Shown here piece after piece: positions 23,098 to 33,830 of a stretch of 64,000 bases of DNA. The stretch lies in NCBI GenBank assembly GCA_022828595.1, contig JAKGHH010000004.1:53470422-53534421 (forward strand). The letters run 5' to 3'. The first letter of the stretch is position 1, and each line of letters begins with the position of its first letter. The translations under genes were made by a program, and so were the position numbers. This DNA is from Nelumbo lutea (taxonomy: Eukaryota; Streptophyta; Magnoliopsida; Proteales; Nelumbonaceae). The notes under the pieces were generated by a model that was given only the letters and a program-made list of their open reading frames with translations, ran no database searches and was not told where the DNA came from.

Positions 23098-23364
23098 ACC
23101 TACCAAGGTGATTCACAATGCGTTTTGTCAATTTCCTTCCTATCAACGGTAAGGGGGCTATAATGCACAAATACAACATAGCATTGACCATTGATAGGAG
23201 GCAAATTGCCAAAAGACAGGGGGGCTAAACTATAGAACGCAAGAAACCACCACTACAAAGCCAAAGCTACATAACAGGAAAATTACCAGACCAAACATTG
23301 CATAGCCCTGCGATATGGAAGAACAAATTGCTTCCCGATAAGCTTCCACTTATCGATAAGTTAA
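23098..23364 (+). other. Distal 3' spacer of the Tat-like element
   Basis: Continues the element after the solo LTR. It shares the CCAAAAGACAGGGGGGCTAA block with 32292-32311 of the Tat-derivative. It ends in an imperfect palindrome around TTATCGATAAG just before the LTR. The G-run seen before the LTR in the relative (CAGGGGGG) is absent. Confidence 0.6.
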
Positions 23365-24214
23365 TGTAGGTACATAGTGCTCGCTTAACCCCTCAAAAAA
23401 CATCAAACATCAAGATTAGTACCACAAAGATGTGTACGAACGACCCACAATCAATCCCCATGTTGCGATGAACCCGCAACACACCATCAACCCTACGATG
23501 AACTCACAACGTAAATTGTAGAAAATCGCAATAAGCCCGTGGCCAACCAGGCCTACTCGATACCCAAACTAGGGAAAACCTTGATCGAACCCATCCAAGA
23601 ACCTTAAGCCTATTCGAGCGTGCGATAAACCCACATCCACCAAGGTTTATGATAAATCGACGACATAAACCTACTCGCGAACCAGACTGATGGAAACTCG
23701 GGCCGAGCCTGTGGTGAGGCACACATGGAACGCATATCATCAAATGATGCAGTGAGACGCCACATAGGGTTAACTTGATGCCGCCCGCCAAATGGTAACG
23801 TCATCAAAGGCCACGTCAATTAAATAAAGTGCATGAAAGGAAGTAACACACGTGAGCAATGAGAGATCTCGGGGAAAAGAAAAGCCGATCTTCGAGAGAA
23901 TCCTCATGAAACATGTGGTGAAACCCTAGTAGCGTACTTTATAATTGACAGTGAATCAAATATTTCCTTTCTCGATACGCCACAAATGCCTTTATCTCCT
24001 ACCTTTTTAGATCTTGTGATCTCTCCCATAAATAGAAATCCTCCTTGTATTAGAATTCTTCCGATCTTAAGCACTTATCACCCAATACCCCCTAATACAC
24101 CCCATCTCTCATATTCTCGTATCCTTAGAGAGACTCCTCATTTTTCCCTACTCACGAGACCTTTCTCCGTCTTTCAAAGAGACCGCTCCCTAACCAAGCC
24201 TTACCTCGCCTACA
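23365..24214 (+). repeat. 3' LTR of the Tat-like element
   Basis: 850 bp, TGTAGGTACAT...CGCCTACA. The last about 660 bp align with 11140-11802. Confidence 0.85.
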
Positions 24215-24825
24215 CAAGTAAAAGTGAGAGGAGTGAACTGAAAGACAAACTTATTATAATTCCTAATAGTTTTTGGTCAAAAATCAAGTAATGATCAAAT
24301 TTTAGCCCTTGAGAATTTCCATAAACATAAATGCTTAACGATCAAATTTTAGCTATATTAGGCTCAGGCTTGGCTTGTTTATTAGTCGAGCTTGTGAATT
24401 GGGCTTGAGCTCACCTTAAAACTCGGTTGAAACTGAGCCGAGTCGAGCTCGAGTAGCTCATGAAGAGCTCGACTCGTGGCCACCCCTAGTTTTTGGAGCT
24501 CTAAAGACCAAATAGATGTCTAGAATAACCTTCGTATGGCTAGCTTCTAACAATCATTTGTATGTATTATTACAAGTTTCCTTGCTAAATATAAGTTCAA
24601 AATCTCATGTATGAACTTAATTTATTGTCATGAAATCTCAAATATATATGAGTTCATCCTCATGATTAAGAGAGTGGCCACATACCCTCTCATTGTTGAT
24701 CCTAAATGTATAACAATACCCAAAATTCATATGACAAACCAAAAGTTGATAGATAAAAAGTTATAGGGTAAAATACTTAAACTACACCGTTAGGTTTTGT
24801 AAAATTGACTAAAGGTATCTTTACT
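24215..24825. other. Spacer with a decayed hAT-like end
   Basis: No gene. 24360-24489 is rich in GAGCTCGA/TCGAGCT words and ends GTGGCCACCCCTA, which looks like the inverted terminus TAGGGGTGGCCAC of hAT miniature elements. Its partner end is not identifiable. 24760-24820 resembles the reverse complement of 42885-42945, a dispersed repeat into which the next element inserted. Confidence 0.45.
24821..24825 (+). other. Target-site duplication (left) of the Tat-derivative
   Basis: TTACT, repeated exactly at 33260-33264. Confidence 0.85.
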
Positions 24826-25285
24826 TGTAGGTGGATGGTGGTCACTAAGACCATCAAAGTACAGAAGGTGTCAAACCAACACTATACGGGTGCCTGTGAT
24901 GAATCCAAAACCCATCACATGATTGCGATGAGTTCATCACAGATTCGCGATTGCGAGGAACTCATACCCAGGACATGTTGTGATGAACTTCGGCTAACAC
25001 GAATCTACGATAAAGCTAAAACATGCATGGGTTTGTAAGGAATCCCAGACACACGGATTTGTGATGAACCCAGAACATGCGTAAAACTGCGATGAACCCG
25101 ACACCTTTACAAAACCACAAAATCATGGTATATTGGGAATAATGCCGGTTACACGTGCATCTTTAAATCATGCATACGGGCCCAATAAAAGTACGCCTTC
25201 CAAACAATGATGTCACCCACGCCATGTCAGCATAATAAGGTCATATACAGAGAAGAATCCGAAAGGGACAAGATTCTCCAATAAT

Positions 25286-25848
25286 TAGGGCTGTTCATGA
25301 GTTGGTTTACTGAGGTTTTTCCAACCGGCCCGACCTGGTCGGGTTACCTTAACTTGAAACCGAAACTGGCCTAGTGTTAAGCAAAACCGACCTGGTCGTT
25401 TGAGTCGGGTTGGGTTGGTTTCGGTTCTAAGTTCAACCATGCCCCCCATGTGCTTGTGTGGTGCAAGTTTGGATTGTCAGTTTGAGAAATTATTCTCGAT
25501 AGAAGTGAAGACGACAAGAAGACAAATTGATAAGCATCTAGGATTAGAGATTAGTTTCACCACAAAAACTGAAATCATGAATTTCAAACATTATATCAAC
25601 TTGTATGCACTGCACAAAGGATTATGAACAACTAAACAAATTATACAATAACATGCTTTTTTAGCTAAATCGGTTCGGTTTGGGTCGGTTTTGTTTTCAC
25701 ACAAGAAAACTGTAACTGACCCGAACCATCAGTTTATGATGTTTTACAACCCGAAACCGACCGGTTTAAAGATAACCCGACCAACTCAGGTTGGATCGAT
25801 CTGGGTTGGTCGGTTTGGTCAGGTTGGACCTTGTTATGAATAACCCTA
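25286..25848 (+). mobile_element. hAT-type miniature element 1 (GGTCGG-rich)
   Basis: 563 bp, flanked by a perfect 8-bp duplication CCAATAAT (25278-25285 and 25849-25856). Termini are TAGGGCTGTTCATGA and, inverted, TAGGGTTATTCATAA. The subterminal regions are dense in GGTCGGGTT/GGTTTCGGTT words. There is no transposase; mobility would depend on a hAT enzyme. Confidence 0.95.
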
Positions 25849-25956
25849 CCAATAATGATCCTTTAATCGTCAAACAAAAGGAAATATCTTTTTTTCTAAC
25901 AGAATGATCATTTTTCCTAAGAGGAAATAACTTTTTGGATAACCTAAACTTTTTCT

Positions 25957-25966
25957 ATATAAAAGG
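25957..25966 (+). promoter_or_regulatory. TATA box of the Tat-derivative 5' LTR
   Basis: TATATAAAAGG, equivalent to TATAAAAGG in the 3' LTR at about 33054. Confidence 0.55.
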
Positions 25967-25996
25967 GGAGAATTTCTCACAATGGGATTCTCCCTT

Positions 25997-26960
25997 TAGG
26001 TTACGGATCGCAGAACTCACCGACCGGGAGCCTCACAATCGGAGTCTCTTTGTGTGGCCATATTCGGCAGCTCTACCCTATCACTGACACCAGGAAGGCG
26101 GACCGTGGACCCTTTTTTATTCTTCAAGCATCGAACCTTAGAAGCCGATCCACCCAACTATTTATCGTTTTTCTCTCTATTTGCTTTTCCCTGTTCCCCT
26201 GCCAATTCCAGTCTCTTCGATTCCGTCCTTATGCAGTGGAACGACAACCATCTCCTGCATCTGTTGGATCTCTGTTCGATCAATGTACCGGTATTGCTTT
26301 TTTTACCTGTCTTTGCGAGTTGATTCCGATCACTGGTTCTCTCGCCTCCATCTTTATCGTAGGCTCACTCATCAGCGCTGCCGATTGAGGTCTTCCCACT
26401 CCCAACCTCCCCTGTTTGGAATTCGTCTGCCGAGGAACCTGTTGCTAGTGCCTGGTAGATTGAAGCCCAACTGAGAATAACCACTGTCTGATCGGATTGG
26501 AGTCCCTTACAACATCAATCGTCTGAAGCCGGGTACATCGCATCTACCGTCCGAGCAATCAGATGATTCAGTGGCGCCAAAACTCTATCCGAGGCAATCG
26601 TAGGAGGCTACGTCAAAGCGTTGATCATTACCTCATTCTGGTGTGAACCAAAAGATGGTGGAGAAACCAAAGACAACAAAAGAAGGCACCGTTTAGAAGG
26701 ACACCGCTTCACCGGAAGATTGCCGTTGAATCCCGTACACAGGTATTCTCTCCCGCTATAGGTGCGGTTATGAAGAAGAGACGGTTTTTTTCGCAACCAC
26801 AGGACGTTGCGGGAAAGCCCATCGGGCGAAGAAGAAGGTAGGAGATGCCGAGATGGGTCGTTGCTGACCCGTTTGTGCTAATGCCAAACAGGACGGCCTC
26901 AACCCGCCTCAAAGAAGAAAAAAAAAAAAACAAGAAGAACTAAGTAGCCGTGTCATACAC
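25997..26960. other. GC-richer segment of unknown origin inside the Tat-derivative
   Basis: Composition differs clearly from the flanks. Three overlapping plus-strand frames (26050-26474) and two minus-strand frames (26608-26933) are open, but none matches a protein I know. A long A-run with AAGAAG on both sides (26909-26936) closes it on the right. It replaces the 5' LTR end and the expected leader, so it could be captured sequence or a diverged element leader. Confidence 0.4.
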
Positions 26961-27360
26961 GGTTTCCAATCTCGCCATGACATGAATGGTCGCCATTAAT
27001 AATTGCTGCTTACTTGTCATTAGCAATATTAAAATATATAAACTAAATCATCTTTTAATCAATCACGATACAGTTACAGTTATAGGGCTTTAAATAAATC
27101 TGAATGTTAAATGATTCAAAATAATTGTTTTAAATTAGAATCCTGTCATATTAGGTAATTCTAACATTGATTATTTTACGACTCCGATGGGAAAATATTT
27201 AAGTTATAATACAAGACAAATATTAAATTATTAAACCTCAATTTTGGTCGGAGGACCATTCTTATTTAGAAAGTTATACTTTATTCAATCAACCTTTTTT
27301 TGGAAATTAATGCAATAACACAAAATATGGTAATTTGGTGACATAGCCACTCATCCTTAG
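26961..27360. other. AT-rich spacer
   Basis: Nothing recognised. Confidence 0.4.
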
Positions 27361-27711
27361 AATTCAGAAGGAAAGATGGGGCGTTAATTATTAGAAATCA
27401 CTATGAAAATATAAAATAAATAATAATGAAAAAGGAATACAAAAGCAAATGAATAAATAAACAGAAGAAACGTATCCCCATAGGTTATCCGAACCCTAGC
27501 TAACTATGGCTTTACCATTAATTCAATGTTTTGAGAATTCAGAAGGAAAGATGGGGCGTTAATTATTAGAAATCACTATGAAAATATAAAATAAATAATA
27601 ATGAAAAAAAGGAATACAAAAGCAAATGAATAAATAAACAGAAGAAACGTATCCCCATAGGTTATCCGAACCCTAGCTAACTATGGCTTTACCATTAATT
27701 CAATGTTTTGA
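27361..27711 (+). repeat. Tandem duplication, 175-bp unit, two copies
   Basis: The copies (27361-27535 and 27536-27711) begin AATTCAGAAGGAAAGATGGG and differ essentially only by two extra A in one A-run. The event is recent, or an assembly duplication. Confidence 0.9.
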
Positions 27712-28629
27712 ATAGAGCACAAATTCGTGTTAACATTGGCAAAATAATACGCGCATGCATCTTAAACCTATTTTGACTAAAACAAAGTTTGGTTTATCTC
27801 ATCATGCTAAGTCCAAAAACATAATAAATAAAATTAAAATTAAAATTAAAAGAAATAAGTAAATAATAAATAATAAAAGGGTAAAAAATAATAAAGTAAT
27901 GGTTTGTCTCTTACATTTAACTACTGATTTATTAGTTCCATAAGAAATTAAGTGGCTAATATGCAGTTTTCTCTTCATGTTCATTGACTGTCATTATTAA
28001 TGATTGCTAGGATTATTCACGTTGTTAGGAATGCTTCACCCTAGGTCATCGAATAATTTTCATTACTGTCATTGATTAGTACTTTGTATTTTCGCTGTTG
28101 TGGTGAATATTTGATTCATTAGTGGATTACATTTCAGCCTTTTTTTTTATGCTCTCATGCAGTTTTCATCTTTTACTTATACACATGTCATCTCAATTAT
28201 GCTTTTCTAAATAAATTATGTATTCAATTTCTCAACATGATTTGAAAACATGGCATTTTAACAAAATTTGTATTATTTCTTTTTCTTCTTTCTTTCCTTC
28301 CAAAATCATTCCCAAAACACACTATTTTATATGGTGTCTCTGTCACATAATTATTTTCAAAATGTACTTTCAATATTGACTCTTAAAATATATTATTTGG
28401 TTTTAAAGTTGCATCTTACCGTATTTATCGAGAATATGTTTTCAAATAAGACCCTTTTTTACTCCGCAGTGAAGATATGACTTTGAATCGATTTGTGAAT
28501 TTTGAAATGAATTTTAATCAAGCGGTTACCCATTCATCACATATCTTGCAATTTGCTAACACACTTCTTGCAGCATTACATAAAAATCTTGATCAGCAGT
28601 ACAACCCATTCATTGTAGGCCTGGTTTAC
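27712..28629. other. AT-rich spacer
   Basis: No gene; T-rich stretches and short open frames only. Confidence 0.4.
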
Positions 28630-29250
28630 TAGGCCCGGGCACTGCCTCCAAGCTGACACCCTAGTTGTATTAAGCCCTGGACACCCTGGGCACCTTAGCA
28701 ATAAGCCCCGACACCCCAGGCATCTCTACAAAGCCCTGGACACCCTATGCACCTCAGCAATAAGCCCCAACACCCTAGGCATTTCTACAAAGCCCTAGAC
28801 ACCCTAGGCACCTCAGCAATAAGCCCTGGCACCCCAGGCATCTCTACAAAGCCCTGGACACCCCGGGCATCTTAGCAATAAGCCCCAGCACCCTAGGCAT
28901 AGACAAAGCCCTAGCACCCTAGGCATAGACAAAGCCCTAGCACCCCAGGCATAGACAAAGCCCTGGCAACCCTATGCATAGTGAAAGCCCTAGCAACCCT
29001 AGGCACAAACAAAGCCCTATCAGCCCCAAGCACAGAGAAAGCCCTAACAACCCCAGGCATAGACAAGCCCTAGTAACCCCAGGCATAGAGAAAGCCCTGA
29101 CAACCCCAGGCATAGACAAGCCCTGGCAACCCCAGGCATAGAGAAATCCCTAGCAACCCTAGGCACAGATAAGCCCTAGCAACCCAGGCATAGATAAATC
29201 CCTGGTAACCCCAGGCACAAACAAGCCTTGGCAATCCTAGGCACAGAAAG
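28630..29250 (+). repeat. Minisatellite of the Tat-derivative
   Basis: Two domains. First (28650-28890) are about 60-bp higher-order units made of two half units, CACCCTAGGCACCTCAGCAATAAGCCC and CACCCCAGGCATCTCTACAAAGCCC. Then (28890-29250) come simple 22-24 bp units like those at 16259. Reverse-strand open frames are repeat artefacts. Confidence 0.9.
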
Positions 29251-30086
29251 ACATCCGTGAAACCATTGGGGGGCTCCATTGACAGGAAATATGACCCCTA
29301 CCACAATAAAATCTGGGAAGACAAACTTCACCCGTCCAATATTAGCAATAACACTCCACTTGCAAACAACACTCAACCCTCCCAAGGTTTGGTCGCGATA
29401 GACTGAGTGCCCACTATAGCTCATGAAGGGCCCCACCCCTCTAAGGTATGGAAAAAAGTAGTCCTAGAAAGGCTAACAAAACTGCATCAGTGTTCCTTCA
29501 CCCACAAAAGGCACAAGTTCATTTCTAGGCGTCAACGCACATCCCATACTTCAACTCTTTTGCTTGGTGTTCTCCCGCACCTAACAATGTTTCAATACAG
29601 GTGCAACCCTCTTGCTTAGTTACTTAAGTCATATAAGATTATCTGAGTCAACTCCTCTTGATTGCACCTCAGAAGACAAAATCCACACTAATCATCTCCT
29701 TTAATGAATTGCGATAAAATCACAACATACTTGCACTCGATCACGATGAAACCCAACAGAGGACTCGTTAGCCAAAACTTACTAATGCAACCCTTTCATG
29801 CGATGATCACAAGCACAAAAAGTAACATGCTACAAACAAGTTTTCCCTTATATTTGCACTATGATCAAATTTCAACCGTATCGCCTATCAAGGGCCCCTA
29901 GAGACTTCAGACACAACAAACGTTGTGACACTAAGCAACTCCCTCATTTACACACTCTACTATACCATCCATTTACAACACCTTTCATACGACATAGTCG
30001 CATCACCAATGCTGCAATAAGGCTTCCTATGCCCTAACAATCCCAGGCCCAACCAAACATCGGAAATCCAAGGCACCACCAAAGCC
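29251..30086 (+). other. Post-pol module of the Tat-derivative
   Basis: Aligns with 16549-17100 of the Tat-like element. It ends in a second short stretch of minisatellite units (about 30010-30094), within which miniature element 2 sits. Confidence 0.6.
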
Positions 30087-30094
30087 CTGGCAAC

Positions 30095-31002
30095 TAGGGT
30101 TTTTCATAAGAAGGCCCAACCCTACCAAACCGACCAACCCGGACCGACCCAACCTGAGTTGGTCGAGTTTTCATTAGCACCGGTCGGTTTCGGGTTGGGC
30201 AAATTCATAAACCGATATATCGGGTCGGTTTCAGTTTTTTTGTGTGAAAACCGAAACTGACCCGAACCGAACCAATTACTCTTCTAGTTCGGTAGTTCCT
30301 ACTTAACTAAATTGTATCTATCCTACTTTCTATAGTCTTTTACACCAAATAGGCAACCCATTAGGCAATTACAATTAGACTTAGGTGCCATTTTTTACCT
30401 AGATTAGAATTTAGAAAGTTTCTTGAAATATAAATATTTCAGCCTTCTTTCTATAAAACAGTTTGACTTTCTATTTTATTGATAACTTTTATTGACAATT
30501 TTTCTCTTCTATTAGAATTAGGTGTCATTTTTTACCTAAATTGTATCTATCCTAATTTCTATAGTCTTTTACACCAAATAGGCAACCCATTAGGCAATTA
30601 CAATTAGAATTAGGTGTCCTTTTTTACCTAGACTAGAATTTAGAAAGTTTTTGATATATAAATATTTTAGCCTTCTTTTTATAAAACAAATTGACTTTCT
30701 ATTTTATTGATAACTTTTGTCTTCTCTTCTATTTCGCCCCCTCAAGTCCTCAACTCAAGACATCATTTGATTTTTGAACTTGGCTCTCCCAACTCTCCCA
30801 TCTTCTCAAATAAATTTCCTTCTAGTTCTAGGCTTCTCTGCCCTTTTTGTACAGGAGCAAAACTGAAACCGACCCAACCCGACTCAAACCGACCAGGTTA
30901 GTTTTGCCTATCAATGGGTCGGTTTCGGTTTCCACCTCAGGTAACCCGACCAGGTCGGGTTGGTTGGGAAAACCCCAGTAAACCGACCCGTGAACAACCC
31001 TA
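30095..31002 (+). mobile_element. hAT-type miniature element 2 (GGTCGG-rich)
   Basis: 908 bp, perfect 8-bp duplication CTGGCAAC (30087-30094 and 31003-31010). Termini are TAGGGTTTTTCAT and, inverted, TAGGGTTGTTCAC. Its right end, reverse complemented, aligns with the left end of miniature element 1, so both belong to one family in opposite orientations. The interior holds a 229-bp tandem duplication. Confidence 0.95.
30311..30765 (+). repeat. Tandem duplication inside miniature element 2
   Basis: The unit starting ATTGTATCTATCCTA at 30311 recurs at 30540 (period 229) and runs through TATTTTATTGATAACTTTT. A few substitutions separate the copies. Confidence 0.85.
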
Positions 31003-31010
31003 CTGGCAAC

Positions 31011-32475
31011 CCTAGGCACAACCATACCTGTATGTAACCATTGGGGGGCTTTGTCGATAGCAGGTATGACTCCTACTCAATTTATACAACAAATACTCTG
31101 CCTAACTACGATGAGCTAAGGGAAGACAAACTCCACTTGTCTCGCATAACTGACAACAATTCTTTTCTAAAGAACAACACTAATTCTGACCATCGCTACA
31201 TCACTCCCACATGAAGGTTCAGGTTTCCCTCTAATACGCTAACCAAAATCTTATTCCGAAAGGCAACAAAGGCCTGATACTCATAATCAGCCTTTGGGGT
31301 AGTCGCTTCCCAAATAGGGTTGCGATGAAACCCTAACTTTTGCTAACAATTTATATTTATATTGGTCGAACTCCAACTGTATCACCCGTGGAGGGCCCCT
31401 GTCGACCTCAGACACGACAATGTTGTGATATCGGGATAACTCCTCTCTATGAACACATTAAATATTTACTCATTTTACGTAACTTTATCGCACATAATAG
31501 TACCTCGTATATTGGAATAACATTGTTCGATCTGCGATAAAGTTCACTATGTCTGTGCCAATTACGATAGAGTCCAATGGGCTCTCAACCCAAAAATAGT
31601 TAATCCTGTCACCTTGACGTTTCCTACAAACCTGCAAAGCACTTTCCACAATTAGCGAACACCTGCAACTTTCTTTCTCAACTACATTTAATACTTGCGC
31701 TGAGCCTCCAAACTAAGGAACACACATGAATTCTTTTTATTAGTTCGCAATTAATTGTTGATTACACTAGTATTGATGTTTGATTGCGATTAACTCTTAT
31801 AATACTTACGAAAAGTACTTATTTGTGATGGAGCGCACAAAGCGACCAACTTTAAATGATTTGGTTACCGCTCAACATTTGCAAACCACGACAAAAATTC
31901 ACAGACCACACGACTTTCTCGATAGAAGACATTCTATCAAGATAACAGGGGGGCTGCGCCCACCAAAGCAACAACGAGATCAACCCTAACCACTCCCTCC
32001 CTTCCTACTAATAGTCAAGGGGGCCAAAAATCCAAAAACACCACCCGGCCATTGCCATGAAAAAAGCAATAGATATTGCAATCCCATACGCTCCCTCGCT
32101 ATCCCCCTCCCCTGTCAATGGCCATGGGGGGCTAAAACATGGAAACTCAGCACTAGCTTGCCCATTATTAGGAAGGAGCACCACACACAGTAATTCCTAA
32201 TATCTTTTACTATTTTCCTTCTTGTCAACGATCAGGGTGTTGAAACACACAAATAAGGCGTAGTATTGACCATTAACAAGAAGAAATTCACCAAAAGACA
32301 GGGGGGCTAAACCATGAAATGTAGGGAGTCCCCATTGTAGACACAAGACGCATTCCACTTACACAAAATCACAAAATAGGGCAAATTCCAAGACCCAATG
32401 CGTGCAAACCAATTCACCCCAAGATCTAAAAACAAATACGAAGGCAAGTTCTTATCGATAAGCTCCCACTTACCG
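31011..32475 (+). other. Second post-pol module and 3' spacer of the Tat-derivative
   Basis: 31038-31400 repeats, degenerately, the module at 29260-29900 (both begin ACCATTGGGGGGCT), so the module has been duplicated inside the element. The remainder matches scattered blocks of 19980-20100 and 23100-23300 of the Tat-like element. The antisense gene region is missing. Confidence 0.55.
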
Positions 32476-32492
32476 ATAAGCAGGGGGGTTAA
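32476..32492 (+). other. Polypurine tract of the Tat-derivative
   Basis: GATAAGCAGGGGGG followed by TTAA and the LTR start TGTAGG. Confidence 0.65.
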
Positions 32493-33259
32493 TGTAGGTA
32501 CATGGTGGTCACTAAGACCATCAGAGTACAAAATGTGTCAAACCAACACTACACGGACAGCTATGATGAATCCAAAACCCATCGCACAATTGCGATGAGT
32601 TCATTGCAGATTCGTGATTGCGAGGAACTCATACCCGGGACAGGTTGTGATGAACTTTGGCTAGCACGAATATGCGATAAAGCTAAAACATGTGTGGGTT
32701 TGCAAGGAACCTCGGACACATGGATTTGTGATGAACCCATACATATATAAAACTACGATGAACCCGACACCTTTACAAAACCATAGAATTACGGTATATT
32801 GGGAATAAATGCCGGTTATGCGTGCGCCTTTAAATCACACATGCGGGCCCAATAAAAGTACCGCCAAATGATGGTGTCACCCATGCCACATCAGAATAAT
32901 AGGGTCGTATACGGAGAAGAATCCGGAAGGGACAAGATTCTCCAATAATGATCCCTTAATAGTCAAACAAAAGAAAATATGTTCTTTCCTAACAGAAAGA
33001 TCCACTTTCCTAATAGGAAATAACTTCTTCTTGGATAACCTTGACTTCCTCTCTATAAAAGGGGGGGGGGGAACAATTCTTCCATGGGGACAAGATAATC
33101 ACAAGTCTGACCTAGGGTTTCTCACAATGGGATTCTCCCTTCTCCCTCTCTCTCTCTCTCTCCTCTCTTTATCTCTCTGCTCCACATGCTCTCTCATTCC
33201 CGTTGCCATTTTCAAACCTTCGGAGACTGTCTGTCTGCTAGGATTTTACGATGATAACA
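32493..33259 (+). repeat. 3' LTR of the Tat-derivative
   Basis: 767 bp, TGTAGGTACATGG...GATGATAACA, followed by TTACT. It contains a G10 run (about 33061) just after the TATA box and a TC-rich microsatellite (33139-33182). Confidence 0.85.
33054..33062 (+). promoter_or_regulatory. TATA box of the Tat-derivative 3' LTR
   Basis: TATAAAAGG at the same place as in the 5' LTR copy. Confidence 0.55.
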
Positions 33260-33264
33260 TTACT

Positions 33265-33532
33265 ATTTTCAAAATGGCAAAGTATTCCCTAAGTTATCTA
33301 ACAATAGGACATCACTGTTAAGTATGAATGGAAAAGGAGATAAGTTCTTTGACAAATCGTGCAATCTCTTTTTTGATGTTAAAATGTCCTTATGAGCACT
33401 AAGTTTTTGAAATAAGGAATGCCAAATGCAAAACGGTCAGCGATTATGTTGGTGGTGAGTTAAAAGTTGTAGACAATGATGGAGGACTCGATGGTGAATT
33501 TTGTTGTAGAACAATGGGGTTGGAAGGGATGA
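33265..33532. other. Flanking dispersed repeat
   Basis: The sequence after the duplication continues the repeat interrupted at 24820. Its ATTTTCAAAATGGC...TTCCCTAAG resembles the reverse complement of 42850-42880. No gene. Confidence 0.4.
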
Positions 33533-33830
33533 AGGTAGTTGGATTAGCTTAAACGATTAATGGGAAACAACTTTGCTTTAATTAGGCTTTACAAATCATC
33601 GTTCACCATTGAGGTTTAGTCCAAGTTTTCTTTTGAGAAGGCAAATATAGAGGGATTGGAAGGATTTTTATGACTAGAGAATAAGTTGATGTAAGAAGCT
33701 AAATGTTCACCTTCTTGAATACATCAAGGTGATGTTGCAAAAAGAAACACGGGAAGAGAGACTCCGATTATCATGTACATATCATGGGTGGAAATTCCTC
33801 CTATTAGCTTAATAAATTATGAATTAATAA

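Larger units (their letters stand above)
11140..24214 (+). mobile_element. Tat-like Ty3/gypsy LTR retrotransposon with antisense genes
   Basis: Direct LTR copies (11140-11802 and 23365-24214) enclose a degenerate gag, an in-frame intron, RNase H, a second archaeal-type RNase H, integrase, a minisatellite and antisense frames. A second RNase H between the first and the integrase is the hallmark of the plant Tat lineage. About 1.67 kb of the length is a nested solo LTR. The first ~200 bp of the 5' LTR do not match the 3' LTR, so the left boundary is uncertain and I could not confirm a target duplication. The bases after the 3' LTR are CAAGT. The RT core is absent and all frames carry stops. Confidence 0.85.
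24826..25982 (+). repeat. 5' LTR of the Tat-derivative, interrupted
   Basis: Matches 32493-33142 once the insertion at 25286-25848 and one copy of its 8-bp duplication are removed. Similarity stops after GGGATTCTCCCTT near 25996, before the expected LTR end. The last ~115 bp are missing or replaced. Confidence 0.8.
24826..33259 (+). mobile_element. Non-autonomous Tat-derived LTR element without gag-pol
   Basis: LTR copies starting TGTAGGTG (24826) and TGTAGGTAC (32493) share about 600 bp. The element is bounded by the duplication TTACT and ends ...GATAACA. A G-rich PPT precedes the 3' LTR. The interior carries the same minisatellite and post-pol modules as the Tat-like element at 11140-24214, but no gag, pol or antisense gene. 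Two hAT-type miniature elements are nested inside. Sequence divergence between LTRs indicates an old insertion. Confidence 0.8.

Noticed and set aside
24262..24497. hAT-type element ending GTGGCCACCCCTA with GTTTTTGG on both sides
   Set aside because: The 8-bp match exists, but the left end (TCAAAAATC) is not an inverted copy of the right end, so boundaries are unsupported.
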